From Allium sativum (Eukaryota; Streptophyta; Magnoliopsida; Asparagales; Amaryllidaceae): 64,000 nt of DNA. The notes under the pieces were generated by a model. The model did not search any database and was not told the origin of the DNA. It saw only the letters and a list, made by a program, of their open reading frames with translations. The first letter of the stretch is position 1. The number at the start of each line of letters is the position of its first letter. Of the stretch, positions 10,980 to 24,300 are shown in pieces. The stretch lies in assembly GCA_030737875.1 (NCBI GenBank), contig CM060910.1:70750501-70814500 (forward strand), given 5' to 3'. The position numbers and the translations under genes are program-made.

Positions 10980-12649
10980 TTTTCCGTTCTTCTTGATATT
11001 TTTTAAAGAATTTTCCTTACATTCAATCTACTCAATTAAGACAACTTGTTGGACGTAAGTAAATAAAGATTTCTTGATAAGGTACCTTTTTTTGGTAAAG
11101 CAGACATATTTTTATAATGATATGTAACACTTTTTATTACTAAAAATAATAAATATAGATAGATATAAAAGATAAATAGATTGCCTATCCAATACATTCA
11201 ATTTTTATAATGGTCCGGCCACTACAATCATCCTAGCTTATAAAGCATGATATAGACTATATTTCTAGATTGCTGCAACAACCAAACTCCACGCGGGGAG
11301 CAACTACAAAATGCAGACCAAGCTAACAATGATTAAACTGTTGCTAGAGGCTTACAACTAACAAAATGACGTACACAACACTGGTATAAATTAATTAAAA
11401 CAAGTAACAAACATTTGCAAAAGGTAACCACAAAACCTCATTAACAGCTAATATAGGAAAGTACCACAATTTCATGTTCAAAACCTCAAACTGTAATCAC
11501 AAACAGTATCACCTAAACAAATATAGCATCCCATCACTACAACCTGACCAGCATCAACATTGCTCCAAACATAGCAAATTCCAGCACAACACCAAACATA
11601 ACAAGCATTTCATAAGTTTTTCCATAGTAAGAATGCAGTAACAATCAAAGGCAACATGGAAGAATCGAAACGAGAAGTATGGACCAACTAAGCGAGGCAA
11701 TCCACTCCATTGCTAAGCAATCACAAAGGGAATGCAACATGCACCAGCTAAAACAAACTCAAGATAACCCGAAGTTTTGGAAGCCAAAATTGTTACTAAC
11801 CCAAAGTTACATCCAACAAATAATCAACCCTTATCAGGAGACCAAGGGAGTCATCGATCAGAATCCTTGAAGCCACTATATCATTAATATCAAAAGTAAA
11901 CATCTAGTAAACCAATCCAAATCCTAAACCTGACCCCATGAGGAAAACTATCGACGAACCACCCAAAACCTAGCTTACCCACGCTCGTCGCACTCGATTC
12001 AAAAGCAATGCAGGTTGATCTAGCGTTTTTGGATGGCAAAAGAAATGGAAATTCGGGGTGTAGATCTGACAAGGACAGTGAGGCAGATTGAATTGGGGGA
12101 AAACTAAAAAGAAGAGGATTGTTAACCGATAAAATTCATCCAATTTAAAGTTTGACAATGCATATGTGATGAGATTTAGAGGGTAATCGATCTAATGGGT
12201 GCTGGAAGATGGTTCAGCCTCAATAAACATAACTTATTATGCCATTTCCTAGATCTCAAGACCTCCATCCAGAAGATTCGTTACACTTCCATCGAACGGT
12301 GAGTATCACACTTAAGGAGCTTAAGAGTCATCGGTTACCATGGGATAAGGATATTATAGGCTTACAGAAGGTTGAGAACCTTGCTACTGCAATAACTCCT
12401 AGATTCAGGATTGAATAATATATATTGTGTAGGCAAGAAAAAAGATAAAATATCACAACAATTAGCATTGGGGACCGATTTTGGATCTTAATGACTAAAA
12501 TGATACTTCCACATCGGTCCAGCCTACAGAAAGGCCTTAGTTGTGTCGGTTAACGAGTCATAAGGCTATAATAGGCCATCTTTTTAGAATGTTGTGATAC
12601 ATTAGGTTTTGTGATAATGGGCTTGAAGCATGCATGAACACTAGAAAGG
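10980..12649. other. Anonymous intergenic DNA with coding-like scraps
   Basis: Two short coding-like stretches are present: 11679-11870 (63 residues starting MDQLSEAIHSIAKQSQRE) and 12302-12418 (38 open codons including LKELKSHRLPWDKDIIGLQK). Neither is recognised. Around 12634-12655, CACTAGAAAGGGGGGTATTCATT resembles the near-end motif of the two copia LTRs in this window and may be a degenerate copia LTR edge. Confidence 0.25.
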
Positions 12650-14000
12650 GGGGTATTCATTGATTTTACTCAACGAATTTCCCTACTTGGATGACCTTAT
12701 GTTCAAACTTATCAGGAAAAGAGGTTTATGGTAAATCCCTGTTCAATTCATATAAATACAACAAGATTACAAAATCGACGAAATTTCAAGTCACGATTTT
12801 CCTTTTGTACATTTATTTTGAGCGTATTACAATATTCTTGGAAATTCTTCCCTATTTGATTTTGAAATTAGTGTATGCTTTCTAAGAACGGAATACAAGA
12901 TTGTAGAATGAGAAAAGGATCCCTCAAAATGAGACCCCTCACATCTTATTTATAGACAATTTTGCCTCCTTTTGTTATGCCCCTGCTGGAAACCTGCTTC
13001 TAGTTTAGGCTATCAGTGTTGAGCCACTTTAGCAGCTTTCATGTGTTGGTTTTTTAGTTTCGGTGCCGCTTCTCTTCTGGACTCTCTGTATCTTGACACT
13101 TCTATTGCGAAAGTGATAATCCACTTTCAGCCGCCTTTTAGGATATGCTTTACCTTTTCCTTTGTTACAGTTTTTAGAATTTCTTTCAGTATCGCTACCA
13201 AGCCTATTGGCAGCGATAGAGCTTTCGTTGGAGTTTTCGTTTTCACCAATCTTGGTGTCATGCTTCTTGGCTTCATATTTTCAGTAATATGCTATTGGTT
13301 TTGATTCTTCTTTGCTGACGTTTTACTTTGGTGTCGGATTAAGTGCTTTCATCTTTCCCATATTGTTTGTTTTTGGCATTGCGCGAAAGGTTTTATCCTT
13401 GCTTCTTCTTCCCGCGTACCAAAACCGAATCAACTGCCCCTTCTTCAAGTATCGGTACCAAGCTAACTGTCCGAATCATGTTGGTGCCGATAGCATGCTT
13501 TCTTCATTCCTGATTCGGCATCGACACCATTTTTTATAGCCTTTAGTTGATGCTGCTATTGTCCTTGGTTTCAATTTTCCACTTTGCATTCGGTTGTCGG
13601 CTTTGGCATGATACCCCTTCACCCTATCCTGTTTTCGGTGTCGCGTTCTGGCATTTGCCGCCTAGTGAAGGGAATTATCTGACTTTTCAAGTCATACCCT
13701 CTACTTCAGCTCATAATATCTTTGTTCGGAGTTTCTCCTACACCTTTTCCAGTATGAATTTCATTAATTAAAACTTCTCGTTAGCTCTCTATTCAGGGTT
13801 AGATTTATATTATGTCCAGTATTGCACATGGCCTAAACCCAGTAACATGCTAAGCAGGGAACATAACCATTAACACTTTGTATTTTACTGGAATAATGAC
13901 CAATAATGCTTTTATTAAAAGATTTGAAACCCTCCCTACATAAGGTGTAAAGTATCCTTTCTTTCCTTATTGGATTTTGGAATGAAGTGATCATGATGTC
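12650..14000 (-). repeat. Probable 3' LTR region of L1
   Basis: On the minus strand a TATA box (TATAAATA near 12938-12945) lies in a context typical of gypsy LTRs. The stretch 13040-13700 is dense in GGTGCCG/GGTGTCG and their complements. Long plus-strand open frames here (13041-13771) are hydrophobic and Phe/Ser-rich and are not taken as genes. LTR ends were not fixed because the other LTR of L1 is not in the window. Confidence 0.35.
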
Positions 14001-14039
14001 AATTCAATGGTGGACTTTCAAATTCTCCGAAAACCCAAA

Positions 14040-14512
14040 TTCAGATATATGGTAGAAGGCCATAATTTTATTCCTAGTAACGGTAGAAGTCCTGAATCAA
14101 CCCAGATTCAGGTATTTGACAGAAAACCAGAAATCTGCTTTCGGTAATAATAGAAGTCTCGAACCAACCTAGATTCAGGTATTAATGATAGAAGACCAAA
14201 AACCAACTTATAGTAATAATTGAAGTCCCGAACTAACCAAGATTAGGGTATTAATGATAAAAGACCAGAAACCCTTTTCCAGTAATAATAGAAGTCCCGA
14301 ACTAACCCAGATTCAGGTACTAATAATAGAAGACTAGAAATCCGCTTTCGGTAATAAAAGAAATCCTGAAACCAACCCAGATTTGGGTATTAATGAATAA
14401 TGATAGAAGACTAGAAAAACACTTCTAGTAATAATTAAAGTTCCAAACTAACCCAGATTCGAGTACTGATGATAGAAGACCAGAAACCCATTTCTGGTAT
14501 TTGATAGTCTTG
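14040..14512. repeat. Tandem array A: about 70-bp unit, about 6 copies
   Basis: The anchor GATTCAGG (with variants) occurs at about 14105, 14172, 14241, 14310, 14380 and 14455, a spacing of 67-75 bases. Units also share AATAATAGAAGTCCCGAACTAACC and AGAAGACCAGAAA. Tandem arrays between pol and the 3' LTR are a known trait of Tat-lineage elements. Confidence 0.85.
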
Positions 14513-14524
14513 CCCTTTCTGTTC

Positions 14525-14850
14525 GGGCTTGACTTGTGAAGTAAAGGATGTTCGTGCTTTATGAGACACTCTTTGGTCTTTTAATTGTCAAGGCAGAGGA
14601 CAAACGTACCTTATTATCCACTATCTAGGCTTTCGATTGTCAAGGTAGAGAAAGTACGTACCCTATTAGCTGCTACTCTATGGGCTTTCGATTGTCAATG
14701 TAGACGATATACATGCCTTGTTAGCCACTCTCTGGGCTTTCTCTTGTCAATGCAAAGGATTTGTGTGCCTTGTTAGCCACTCTCTGTGTTTTCACTTGTG
14801 AAGGCACATGATGTTTGTGCCTTGTTAGCCACTCTTCGGGCTTTCACTCC
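14525..14850. repeat. Tandem array B: about 52-bp unit, 6 copies
   Basis: The anchor TTGT(C/G)AA occurs at 14534, 14585, 14637, 14692, 14744 and 14796, a spacing of 51-55. Units share GGGCTTTCGATTGTCAA and CCTTGTTAGCCACTCTCT. The array follows array A directly but has an unrelated unit. Confidence 0.85.
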
Positions 14851-15068
14851 CTTCTGCGGGAGGAGACATAGGCAGAGGTAGAGCGTGCTCTACCGCGAGT
14901 AGAGGCAGGACATGCATAGTTGAAGCAGAGGCAGAGCGTGCATATTCGTTTCCTTCTGCGGGATACGAGGAATATAAGAAAAGGTAGAGCATGCTCTTCT
15001 GTGAGCAGAGGCAGGATGTGCTTAGTTCAAGCACAGGCACAACGTATTCTTCAGTGAGCAGAAGCAGG
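14850..15068. repeat. Tandem array C: about 102-106-bp unit, 2 copies with sub-repeats
   Basis: CCTTCTGCGGGA recurs at 14850 and 14952, and GGTAGAGC(G/A)TGCTCT at 14877 and 14983. Inside, GCAGAGGCAG-type sub-repeats continue to about 15068. This is the third distinct array in a row in the same UTR. Confidence 0.75.
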
Positions 15069-15414
15069 GCTGTTTATTGGACTCTCCATCCCCATCATTT
15101 CTGGCGTGGATTGGAGGCTTACGCTTTTGATGCTTTAACCTGGTCCTTTCTGATTTGGACGATGTTAAAGGCTTATACTCCACCTCCCTCTGGGAGATGC
15201 CTTGCCCTGTCCATCTTGGGGGTAACAAGGTTTTTTAACCATCGTAGGCTGCTTTCCCCATTTCAGATAGTTCCAAATTTTGGGAGAGTTTCCATACTCT
15301 TGTTCATGTGAATATCCTCAAGGAGATCTCTTATTCGCTTAAAGTTGAAAAGTATGGTTTCAAGTGTTCTACGTTCTATATTCTAGGCATGCGATCACCA
15401 TTTGGTTTGCAGAG

Positions 15415-16622
15415 TCAGTATGCTTCGGGTACGAGTCCTTGATGTATGATTAAGGTTCCCTCCCAGTTTGGGCCAACAGGACCATCTGTTGGATTCTCAG
15501 TATTGGCCATTACCCTTCGTAATACCAAATCTCCTTTGCGAAAGGTTCTCTTTCTTACTCTTGAATTGTAGTATTTGGTGATTCTTCTTTGATATTCAGC
15601 CGTTCTAATGGTTGCTTCGTCTCTTAACCCTTGAATCAAGTCTAAGGATTCCTTCTTCAATTCTTGATTGGGATTAAATGCATAAGCTATCCTTCTATGT
15701 GATGGGATCTCAACTTCGACTGGAAGCATAGCTTCGCATCCGTAGGTTAGCGAGTACAGAGTATGTCATGTTGCTGTTTTGACTGAGTAACTATAGGCCC
15801 AAAGCACTAAGGGCAATTTGTTTGCCCGATTTCCTTTAACTTGGTTTAGTCGTTTCTTTAAGATCGTCTTTATGATTTTATTTGCAGCTTCGATGGCACC
15901 ATTTTCCCTTGGGTGTGCTATAGAAGAGAAACTCTTTATGATTCCATTTCTATCACAAAACCGTGTGAATTATTCTCTTTCAAACTGTGTTCCATTGTCG
16001 CATATGATCTTATAAGGAATTCCAAAGCTTGTGACAATATTTTTTATTAAAAACTTCAACACTTTCTTAGACGTGATAGTTGGGAGTGGTTCTGCTTCAA
16101 CCAGTATAGTAAAGTAATTGATGGCTACTACCGCATACTTAGCTTCTCCTTTGTAGATTGGTAGGGGTTCAATTAAGTCTATTCCTCATACATCAAAAGG
16201 CCATGGGAATAAAATGTAGTTAAGTCACTTGGAGGTACTCGGGTTATCTTAGAAAACCTTTGGCGTTTCTCACATTTCCTGACGTACCTAATTGCTTAGC
16301 TAACCATTTGTGGCCAATAAAAGCCTTATCGCATAATTTTCTTGGCTAGCTTAATTCCGTTTGAATGATCTCTGCACCAGCCCTCATGTGCTTTTTTCAA
16401 CAAAGTGGGCCCATCTTCAAGGCTCACACATTTTAAGTAGGGGAGTGAAAGTCCTTTTTTGTAAAACACCTTATCCATAATTACGAGAGTAGGAGCTTGG
16501 TGTTTAACCCTCCTAACATTTTGCTTATTAGTATGTAAGGTTTCATTCAAGCGATAATTTGCGATGGGAGCCATCTAAGTATTCTCATATAGGGAATTTC
16601 TTTCGATAGACAATAGGTATGG
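15415..16622 (-). pseudogene. L1 integrase relic
   Basis: From right to left: the zinc-binding start (KAHEGWCRDHSNGIKLAKK at 16574-16326), the catalytic core in broken frames (KYAVVAINYFTILVEAEPLP, then CDNGTQFE, then RENGAIEAANK, about 16150-15880), and the C-terminal part (15729-15415, with KGDLVLRRV and GPNWEG). The Asp of the second motif and the Glu of the third are still readable, but stops and frameshifts occur throughout. The right edge meets L2; the reading resumes at 50292 after removal of L2 and one target copy. Confidence 0.85.
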
Positions 16623-17911
16623 GTTCCTATAACGACCCGCCTTTTTGACCGGTTCTCGCCGGTGATTAAACTAACTTAAATCGTTCACAAAGACGGATTG
16701 TTATCGGTACTTACATATTTGCACAAAAGTATAAAAACTTTTCATTTCTTTACAATCAGTTACATCAGAGTTACAAGGAATATTAGAGTACAACATATGC
16801 TCAGCGGAAATAAACAAAACAAGCTCTTCAACGGAATAAGTAAAACCCAAAACATAATTCTTGCTCCAAACCCGAATCAACCTCTGGAAAGAAAACTTGC
16901 AAAGTAAACTACTTGCTGCCCATGCAAAATTATGGGTACCCAGAGTTTAGGAGTGGGAACTATAAACTCCAGGTCAGTCGTGGGACTGGTGTGAGAACTC
17001 AAAACAGTTGTTTAGGGTTTTTATTTTGAAGTTGGGCAATTCACCGGACCATTCCCTAACGCGGAATGCGTTTACTCCATATGAATACCTATGCATAGAA
17101 ATTCGTAATGAAATTTTGAAAAATGAAACTAACATAAGGTTTCACGGCACACACACAATGCAAATGCACACATGGACGAGTTTCTCCTTATGATAGTCAA
17201 AAAATGCATTTTTACTCGCAAATCCTCTTTCAAATTATTATTAGTTCATAGTGTGAAAAACCTTTTGAAAGTAAATATGTTAAACTAGCCAGCATAATGC
17301 TCCATCCCATTATACTGATGTAATCCTGTCAGTAAACAACAGGCAATACAAACAAAAACGTACAGGCTCGTAGTGGAGATTGGGTTTCCAACAATGACTT
17401 GGCAAAGAAACTTCCTTACTGAACTGAATTTTTAACACCTCTAGAGGGATGTCCGAGGACCAACTGATGCTCCTCATGCCAACACAAGGTCGGGTTACCT
17501 CTGTAACTAGGTAACTTAGAGTACGCCTGAGTATGTCATCTCCCGGTCGTTACCGACCTTTCCGAGCGCACGCCAAAAACAACCAAAAAAGTAGATATTT
17601 TTCCATATAGGTTAATACCTGGGCTCCATACCATGGTACGCCTTTTATCTAGAAGGAGACAACGCCTCATAACCCTGCTGCATTTCTTTTTGTTTTGGCC
17701 ATTTACCGATGTGTGAGGCTTGCCAAGGTAACGATATACAAAAAGCTTCGCTTAAATAAGTCATGCTTTGATCATTCGTAGCTCACCCGATATCTTAAGT
17801 ATGTCACATTGTCCATTCACAACACATCACTTAATTCCATCAATATATACATCTAAGATCATACATCTTAGAGAAGGGTATTAAGCAGAGAGAATAAATT
17901 CTCCGCCAACA

Positions 17912-17947
<36 letters not shown>

Positions 17948-20047
17948 ACAGATATCGGTGCATGCAGTCAATTACAAAGTCAGACACACAATCCATGCAT
18001 GTCCATTCTGGGTCTGAACGAAACAACAATCCAGAATTCTTTCACATACGTTCGGGCTTCTTGCCACTTAAATGATATAAAATCAATATGCAAATGGGAG
18101 CTTCCCATTTGAGACATTCAGCAGGCTGTCCTTACGATATGAAGGGGCCCGATCTTAAATACCATCTTCAATGTCTTCAATTGCTCTATAACGTCGTATT
18201 ATTACTTGGAATGGTTTTCGGACATAAATCCAGGCTCGGTCCTTCCAAATAATAACCGTATTTTTAAAAACACAATTATGGATCACATACTCTTTCAACC
18301 AAATCTTTTTCCATCTTGGATTTGTTAATTAATACTACTTTAAACCCATTTTCAAATTAACTTTAAGAAAAATCCATATTTCAACTTTACTCTTTTAAAA
18401 CACATCCTATTAAATCAAAGATAATTTAGCCTCAAAAACCTCAATTAATTTTTCGTTTGATAACGCATTATTTAAAACCTCAATCCCCATTTCATAATTT
18501 CAATCACAGTTTCAATTTAAAACGATTTCCCAATATTCAAATATTAAATATTAATTAAAAGATTATACCCCCTTCCCAATTCCGTACATTTAATTTCCTC
18601 AAATCAAAGATTTAGTTAAATCCCCAAATTACGATAAGAATTTCCACAACTCAATCTCATTGGGTTTCAAGAATGATATTATTGAAGACACCATTCAAAA
18701 AAAATTCCAAATTAATTGATATTGAACATAAGTTACACAGAAATTGTATCTACTTAGATTCAGTATTAATTCTTATATCAACAAATACTACCAGTGCGCT
18801 AATGATATAATAATAACATCTTCTAAATTCCTCAAATAATATATGTTTACACAACATAATTTCATATCAAATATCCGAAAATTATTTCTATCCAACTTAT
18901 CTCAATCAAATTAGGAAACCCGTATCTTAGTTAATAGATTTATCCAACTCTTTAACATTAGATCTGGGTAGAAATACCATTAATTGATTCTCAATATTAT
19001 TCTCCCTATCCAACTCACACAACAAGCGGAATAACGGTAAACTACCTTTTAAATTCCTCAAATAGTAAGAGTCATCATCCATCAAATTAATATCAAACAT
19101 CCGAAGATTTATCTCCAACCATATCCAATTATTTAAAATTGAAAAACCCATTATAATATTAAATAAATCAGTTTAAATTCCATATAAAATATTTCCAATA
19201 CTTTTAAACCTTTGAAAAACATTCCACAAATCATTCAAAAATGATTACTTATAGTTCGGAAAATAGTTTACGGGTCAAAAACTTCAAAATAGATTGTTTT
19301 CGAAGAAAGCATTACAAAAAATTTCAAAAGCGTTATATTGGCTAACTAGATCAAAATAACCTTTATATTATCCAAACCTTAAAATATCCAATTCAAAATA
19401 CTTGTAGTTAAGTTATAATGATTTTACAAAAAAATTCCATATTTTAAAACATTTAAAAAAAATAGCTATTTACATTTATGGTTGGCAAACAGCACTTACA
19501 TCGTTCTTTTCCAAAACGGTTTTAAATATAACTTGAAAACTAAAAGTCGAAATTAAAATCTGCTTTCACTCATTTGAAAGTTCTTGTCAACAGAAATCAA
19601 ACGTTTTTCGTTTCATGTAAATCCGATTTGAATTGCAAAAGTTATAAGCATTTAAAGTTTATAACTCAAATATGCGAATTGTCGTTGTGCGACAAGCTCT
19701 ATTTTGATCGCAATACAAATTATTCTGAGATACTTCAAAATACCTTAGGAAACCATTATATATTTATATAAACCATTTAAATTGACTTTCCAAATTATTT
19801 CGGGTTTAAAATTCAACTTTTATTTTTCACTTAATATTTTATTAATAAAATATTAAATTAAATTCAAATTTATTTCTAAATTCAAATAATTTCAAATTAA
19901 ATTTTGAATTAAATATCCCGTCCGCCGGATTAGTTAGGGATAGCCAGGGAGAGAAGGAAACTATATTTTCCAACCCAAACCTAGACACTATCCTCTCTAT
20001 CATCCAAGAAAGTTTCGATATTTATTTTACTTTGAAGGAGACTTCAT

Positions 20048-20087
<40 letters not shown>

Positions 20088-21546
20088 TCATACGTATGTG
20101 TCTTTTCCAGTTATTAACCTCCAATTTTAATAATAATATATCTTATAATTACGAAGGAAATTTGCCGATCACCAATGTAATACCATAATTGTTGTGTCAT
20201 AGCGTGTGCCAAATAACATAAACAACCATTATAAACATCCACAACAAACATCATCAACATAATTAAATAAATAATAACTGTCCATAAGCATTATAACACT
20301 AACGCTTAATAGCGTGTGTTCTAAACTACGCAACCTTCATCCATGACAACATACATCAACCATTAACATCCATAGCTAGTTCAAACTGATTATACTAGTT
20401 AACTATCAAAATTATAACTAATTCTTTACTAACTAGTGTACAATAAACTAGTATAGAAGTTCTCACCGAATAGCTTCCAAATCTTCACGGTAGGTGAGCC
20501 TAGCTGACTACAAACAACCCATCGGATGCTATTTAGGCGCACTGTCTTCTTTGCCAAAATATAAAATATAATGTTATATTAATGTCTATCTTTTTTATAA
20601 GAGGGGGAGGAGGGCAAACTTTGGCACGGTGGTGGTGGTTATGGATGTCGAGTTCTAAAGGAGGGAGGAGGAGAAAAATAAGAGAGTACAATATGGAAAG
20701 CATGACCACATGCTTTAAGAAGATGGTGAAAAGGAGGGAATGAAATGGAATGATGAAAAAGTGAAGAAATCGCCTCCTTTTATGGGACTGGAGGGCTAAG
20801 GAGGTAATGACACCTAAGGGCAAGTGGAAGGCATGCTTGAAAGTTTACATGCGAAAATACAAGTGTCCTTACATTTGTCGCCTTAAGAAAGCACCCTTTC
20901 ATGCATGTTGCTACCTCTTAGAACCACTTTAAAATACCATATTCTCACTTAAAAACTATGTCCTAATACACATGGTACCATTTGTTACATATTTGTAACT
21001 ATTGGATCTAGATTAATCCTAGAGGGCGGGGGGTGAATAGGGTTTATTAAATTAATTCGAGATATTAGTTAATATCACAACACAAATAATAACAAAGAAT
21101 ATAAATGCAGAAGTAAATAAAACAGTTTTTACCCAGCTTTGGCAAACCCTTTTTACTACTGCATTCTCCAAGATTTTTACTAGGTATTAAAACAAATCCC
21201 GCTTACAAAACCCTATAAACTCGCAAACCCTGCTCCTGTTCTAATCCTATGCTCAAAACCATAGACTGATCTATATCCCCAAGATCAGATTTTCCCCTAG
21301 CTACAAACCCGTAGCTAGTAAACCCTAGTTATTACAAACATTAGAAAATTGCTAGTTAAAACCCTATAACTAGATGACCTAGTTTTTACAGAAAAAACTA
21401 GAAAACAAATACGACGATTTTACAACAAGTAAAAACAAAAGTAAAAACAATATAAAAGATAAAATCCCCCTTTTACAAATATAAAGAAGGCCGACCCCTT
21501 TATTTATTCATTTGCAAATGCTTTGCTCTTCTAAAAATTCAGCCGA

Positions 21547-21850
21547 CACTACTACAAAATAGGGCAGTTGCTTCGCCTCGTTTGCTTTGGTTGTGCTCAC
21601 AATCGAAAAAAATACTATAATTTGCTCTGGGTTTTCACACAACAGAAGCAAATGTACCATGCAAATAGTGTTATTTGTTTCAATTAGGCTCACAACGGAA
21701 GCAAATACTATCATTTGCTTCTGTTGTGCTAAAATCTGAAGAAAATAATTATATTTGTATCGGTTCCTTATGAACCGAAGCAAATGCATCAAAGCTAATA
21801 ATATTATTTGCTTCGTTCCCTAAGAACAGAAGCCAATGCATTATACCAAT
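21547..21850. repeat. L4 left terminal inverted repeat and subterminal hairpins
   Basis: After the terminal repeat (21547-21575) come about five units of the form TTTGCTTC...GAAGCAAA (for instance around 21580, 21620, 21680, 21716, 21760 and 21810), each a small inverted repeat. In CACTA elements subterminal repeats of this kind bind the transposase. Confidence 0.75.
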
Positions 21851-23070
21851 AAACAACTTGTTCTATTTAATGAGTTGCAGAAAAGTAATTTACAATTACT
21901 AAATATATAATTATTCAATAGCTATTATTATCCATTAATAATGTATTATAGATAATATTAATATTTATTAACTACATTTAATAATTATTAAATAAATCAG
22001 TAATCAATATTAACTAATTAATATTGAATAATTAATAATTTATATTTGATATTTTATAATAAATTAATATTTATTAACTAACAATTATCATTCAATAATC
22101 AATATTTAGTAATTGTCAACTAATTGCTATTATTATTATTGATTAATTCTCAAAATTATGATTTTCAATAATCATGTAATAACTAATGCTAATAATTACT
22201 AATAAAATTTAACACTTATGAATTGCTATTTTATGTATAGTAATTGATTTTAACCAATAGTTAATTAATAATGACAATTTAAAAAGTAATAGTTTATAAA
22301 TGGAAACTTTTATATATACTTAACTTTAATTTACCACCAATAATTATCAATAAATAATTTGTAACTACGAATTATTATCTAAAATTATATTTTATGCTTA
22401 ATAATTTAATATAATTAACTGTTAATGATTAGTAAATTACAGTAAATATGTTTTAATTAATAATCTTAATAAATAATAAATAATAAATAATTTACTAAAT
22501 AACCAGTATCAAAAAATTCATAATTAATATTCAATTATTTTTAATAATTAATGATTAGTAATAATTAATAAATATGAAGTGATAATTAATATTTACTATA
22601 AAATGAATAACAATAAGAAATGGAATTTCAAGGAAATTTAAAATTTTATGTGATAAATTTAGAATTTTATGTAATAAATTTCAAACTATTCATAATTTTA
22701 AAAGAAACCAAAAAGTTCCAAACTAGAAGAAAAAGATGGGAACCTAGAAAAATTAAAATTTTATTATATTTACTTAGTTATGTATAAATTCATACATATG
22801 TAATAATGAATACATAAGTAATACTTAATTTAATTATGAATTATTTTTGTTATCAAATAAGTAATAGTTAATTAATATAATTAATAAGCCAGAACTAAAT
22901 AAATTATAATTGGTGAATATACTTAGTTGTAAGTTAATAATTAATAATTTTTATTATTAATAAACCAGTAGTTTATAAATCAGAAATAACATAAGTTGAA
23001 TTGTGATGAATAGTAGTTTATAAGATATTAAAAACTAATAAACAATAGTTAGTAAACCTAAGCATTTTGA
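21851..23070. other. Extremely AT-rich block inside L4
   Basis: About 1.2 kb is made almost only of AATTAATAATTAAT-type sequence with stops in all frames. No gene is present. It may be degenerate low-complexity DNA or a stretch prone to unwinding. Confidence 0.7.
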
Positions 23071-23129
23071 GATGTATGTCTGAACAAACGGTTCATTTTA
23101 AATCCCTGGATACAACCTATTACTCGATA

Positions 23130-24300
23130 TATAACCGAATCCATTTCTCAGTTCTCACAACGCTAAACCCTACCAGCCACCATATCCATCTTCTTTGGAT
23201 CCCCAACTATCAACCATGGCGAAATCGCTGAAGGAATGAGGTGCAGACTTGTTATTCCCGGTCATTTTCACTCGCAGATCACCAGGTCCGTGGACACGGG
23301 GCTTCCTAACATCATCCTTCGCTCTACTGTATCGTTCTCCAACCCTAATATAAACCACGGCTTCGTGTTCAAATTCTGAGAAATCGACCCTTCATCTGAT
23401 TGAGTTTATCGATCTATTCCTAGATTGCAGGATCGATTTTGAGAGGAATGCTGAGTACGAAGTCGATTTCTTGAAATTTTGGGGAGCTTTTGATTCCCTG
23501 ACGGTCCAAGCTCGAGGTTGTCACATCGACGGAAGACAGAGAGCATGCATGAAAACTATGGGTATTGGGTTGATATTTGCGGTGGGAAGAGACATTCAAG
23601 ATATGGTTGATTGCTTTCAGGTTCTACTAGGTTGAAGCCTTGAAGCCTCGAAGTAAGTTCATTTCCTACTTAAGTACGTTTAGGAATGGATTTTGTAGAA
23701 TATTACTAAGGTCATTGAAAAGTGTTGAAGTATTCAACTTCTTGAACATTTAATACGTTTGTACACACAAGTCCTCCTTACAAAACTTGTTCCTAAATTA
23801 ATATTTTTCATTGCTGACGTACAGACAAGTTTCAACTAAGTATACCAGGCGTAACAAGGTCCTAGTTGATGAATTAATTCCGCCAAATCCTGTAAAAATA
23901 CTCCTTTAAAAAATCTTAAGTACGATAATTTCATGGTAGGAACCAGCTTTGATTATGTCTGAATCACTGACCGAGTTATTGTCCTTATTTTAAAATTGTT
24001 TTAGTCTAAAAATATGTATCTTTTTTGTTGGGTTGTGCAGTTGATTCATTCCTAAAGATGAGGGATACATCGAGCTATGATGACGATTTTTACGTGAAGC
24101 CACTTTTTTGCTGTTTCTTGCATCTATTCTACATATGTCACATATGCAGTCTCATTATTTTCATTTTCCATCATTGTATGAGATTACTAGGTCTATTCGT
24201 GATTATTAAACTTATAATGCTGTCTTTGCCGCTGCTGCGGGTTTTGAGCTGTATTTCGTTGAGTATACTTTGGACTAGGAGCAAGATATGACATGCCAAG
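23130..24300 (+). other. Candidate captured gene fragment in L4
   Basis: After the AT-rich block the sequence becomes normal in composition, with a 5' UTR-like lead (CGCTAAACCCTACCAGCC), an ATG at 23216 (MAKSLKE then a stop) and an alternative open frame (ATG near 23237, MRCRLVIPGHFHSQITRSVD) to 23380. Splice-like sites follow: TTGCAG at about 23430, and TTGTGCAG before GTTGATTCATTCC (about 24040) with an open stretch to 24291. I do not recognise the protein. CACTA elements often carry host gene pieces, so capture is plausible but not shown. Confidence 0.3.

Noticed and set aside
13041..13771. Three consecutive plus-strand open frames with hydrophobic residues as a membrane protein
   Set aside because: They lie antisense in an LTR-like region rich in T/C and in repeated GGTGCCG motifs. 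Composition explains the Phe, Ser and Leu content.
23170..23358. Minus-strand 62-codon frame in L4
   Set aside because: It is opposite the gene-like plus-strand segment and has no recognisable motif.
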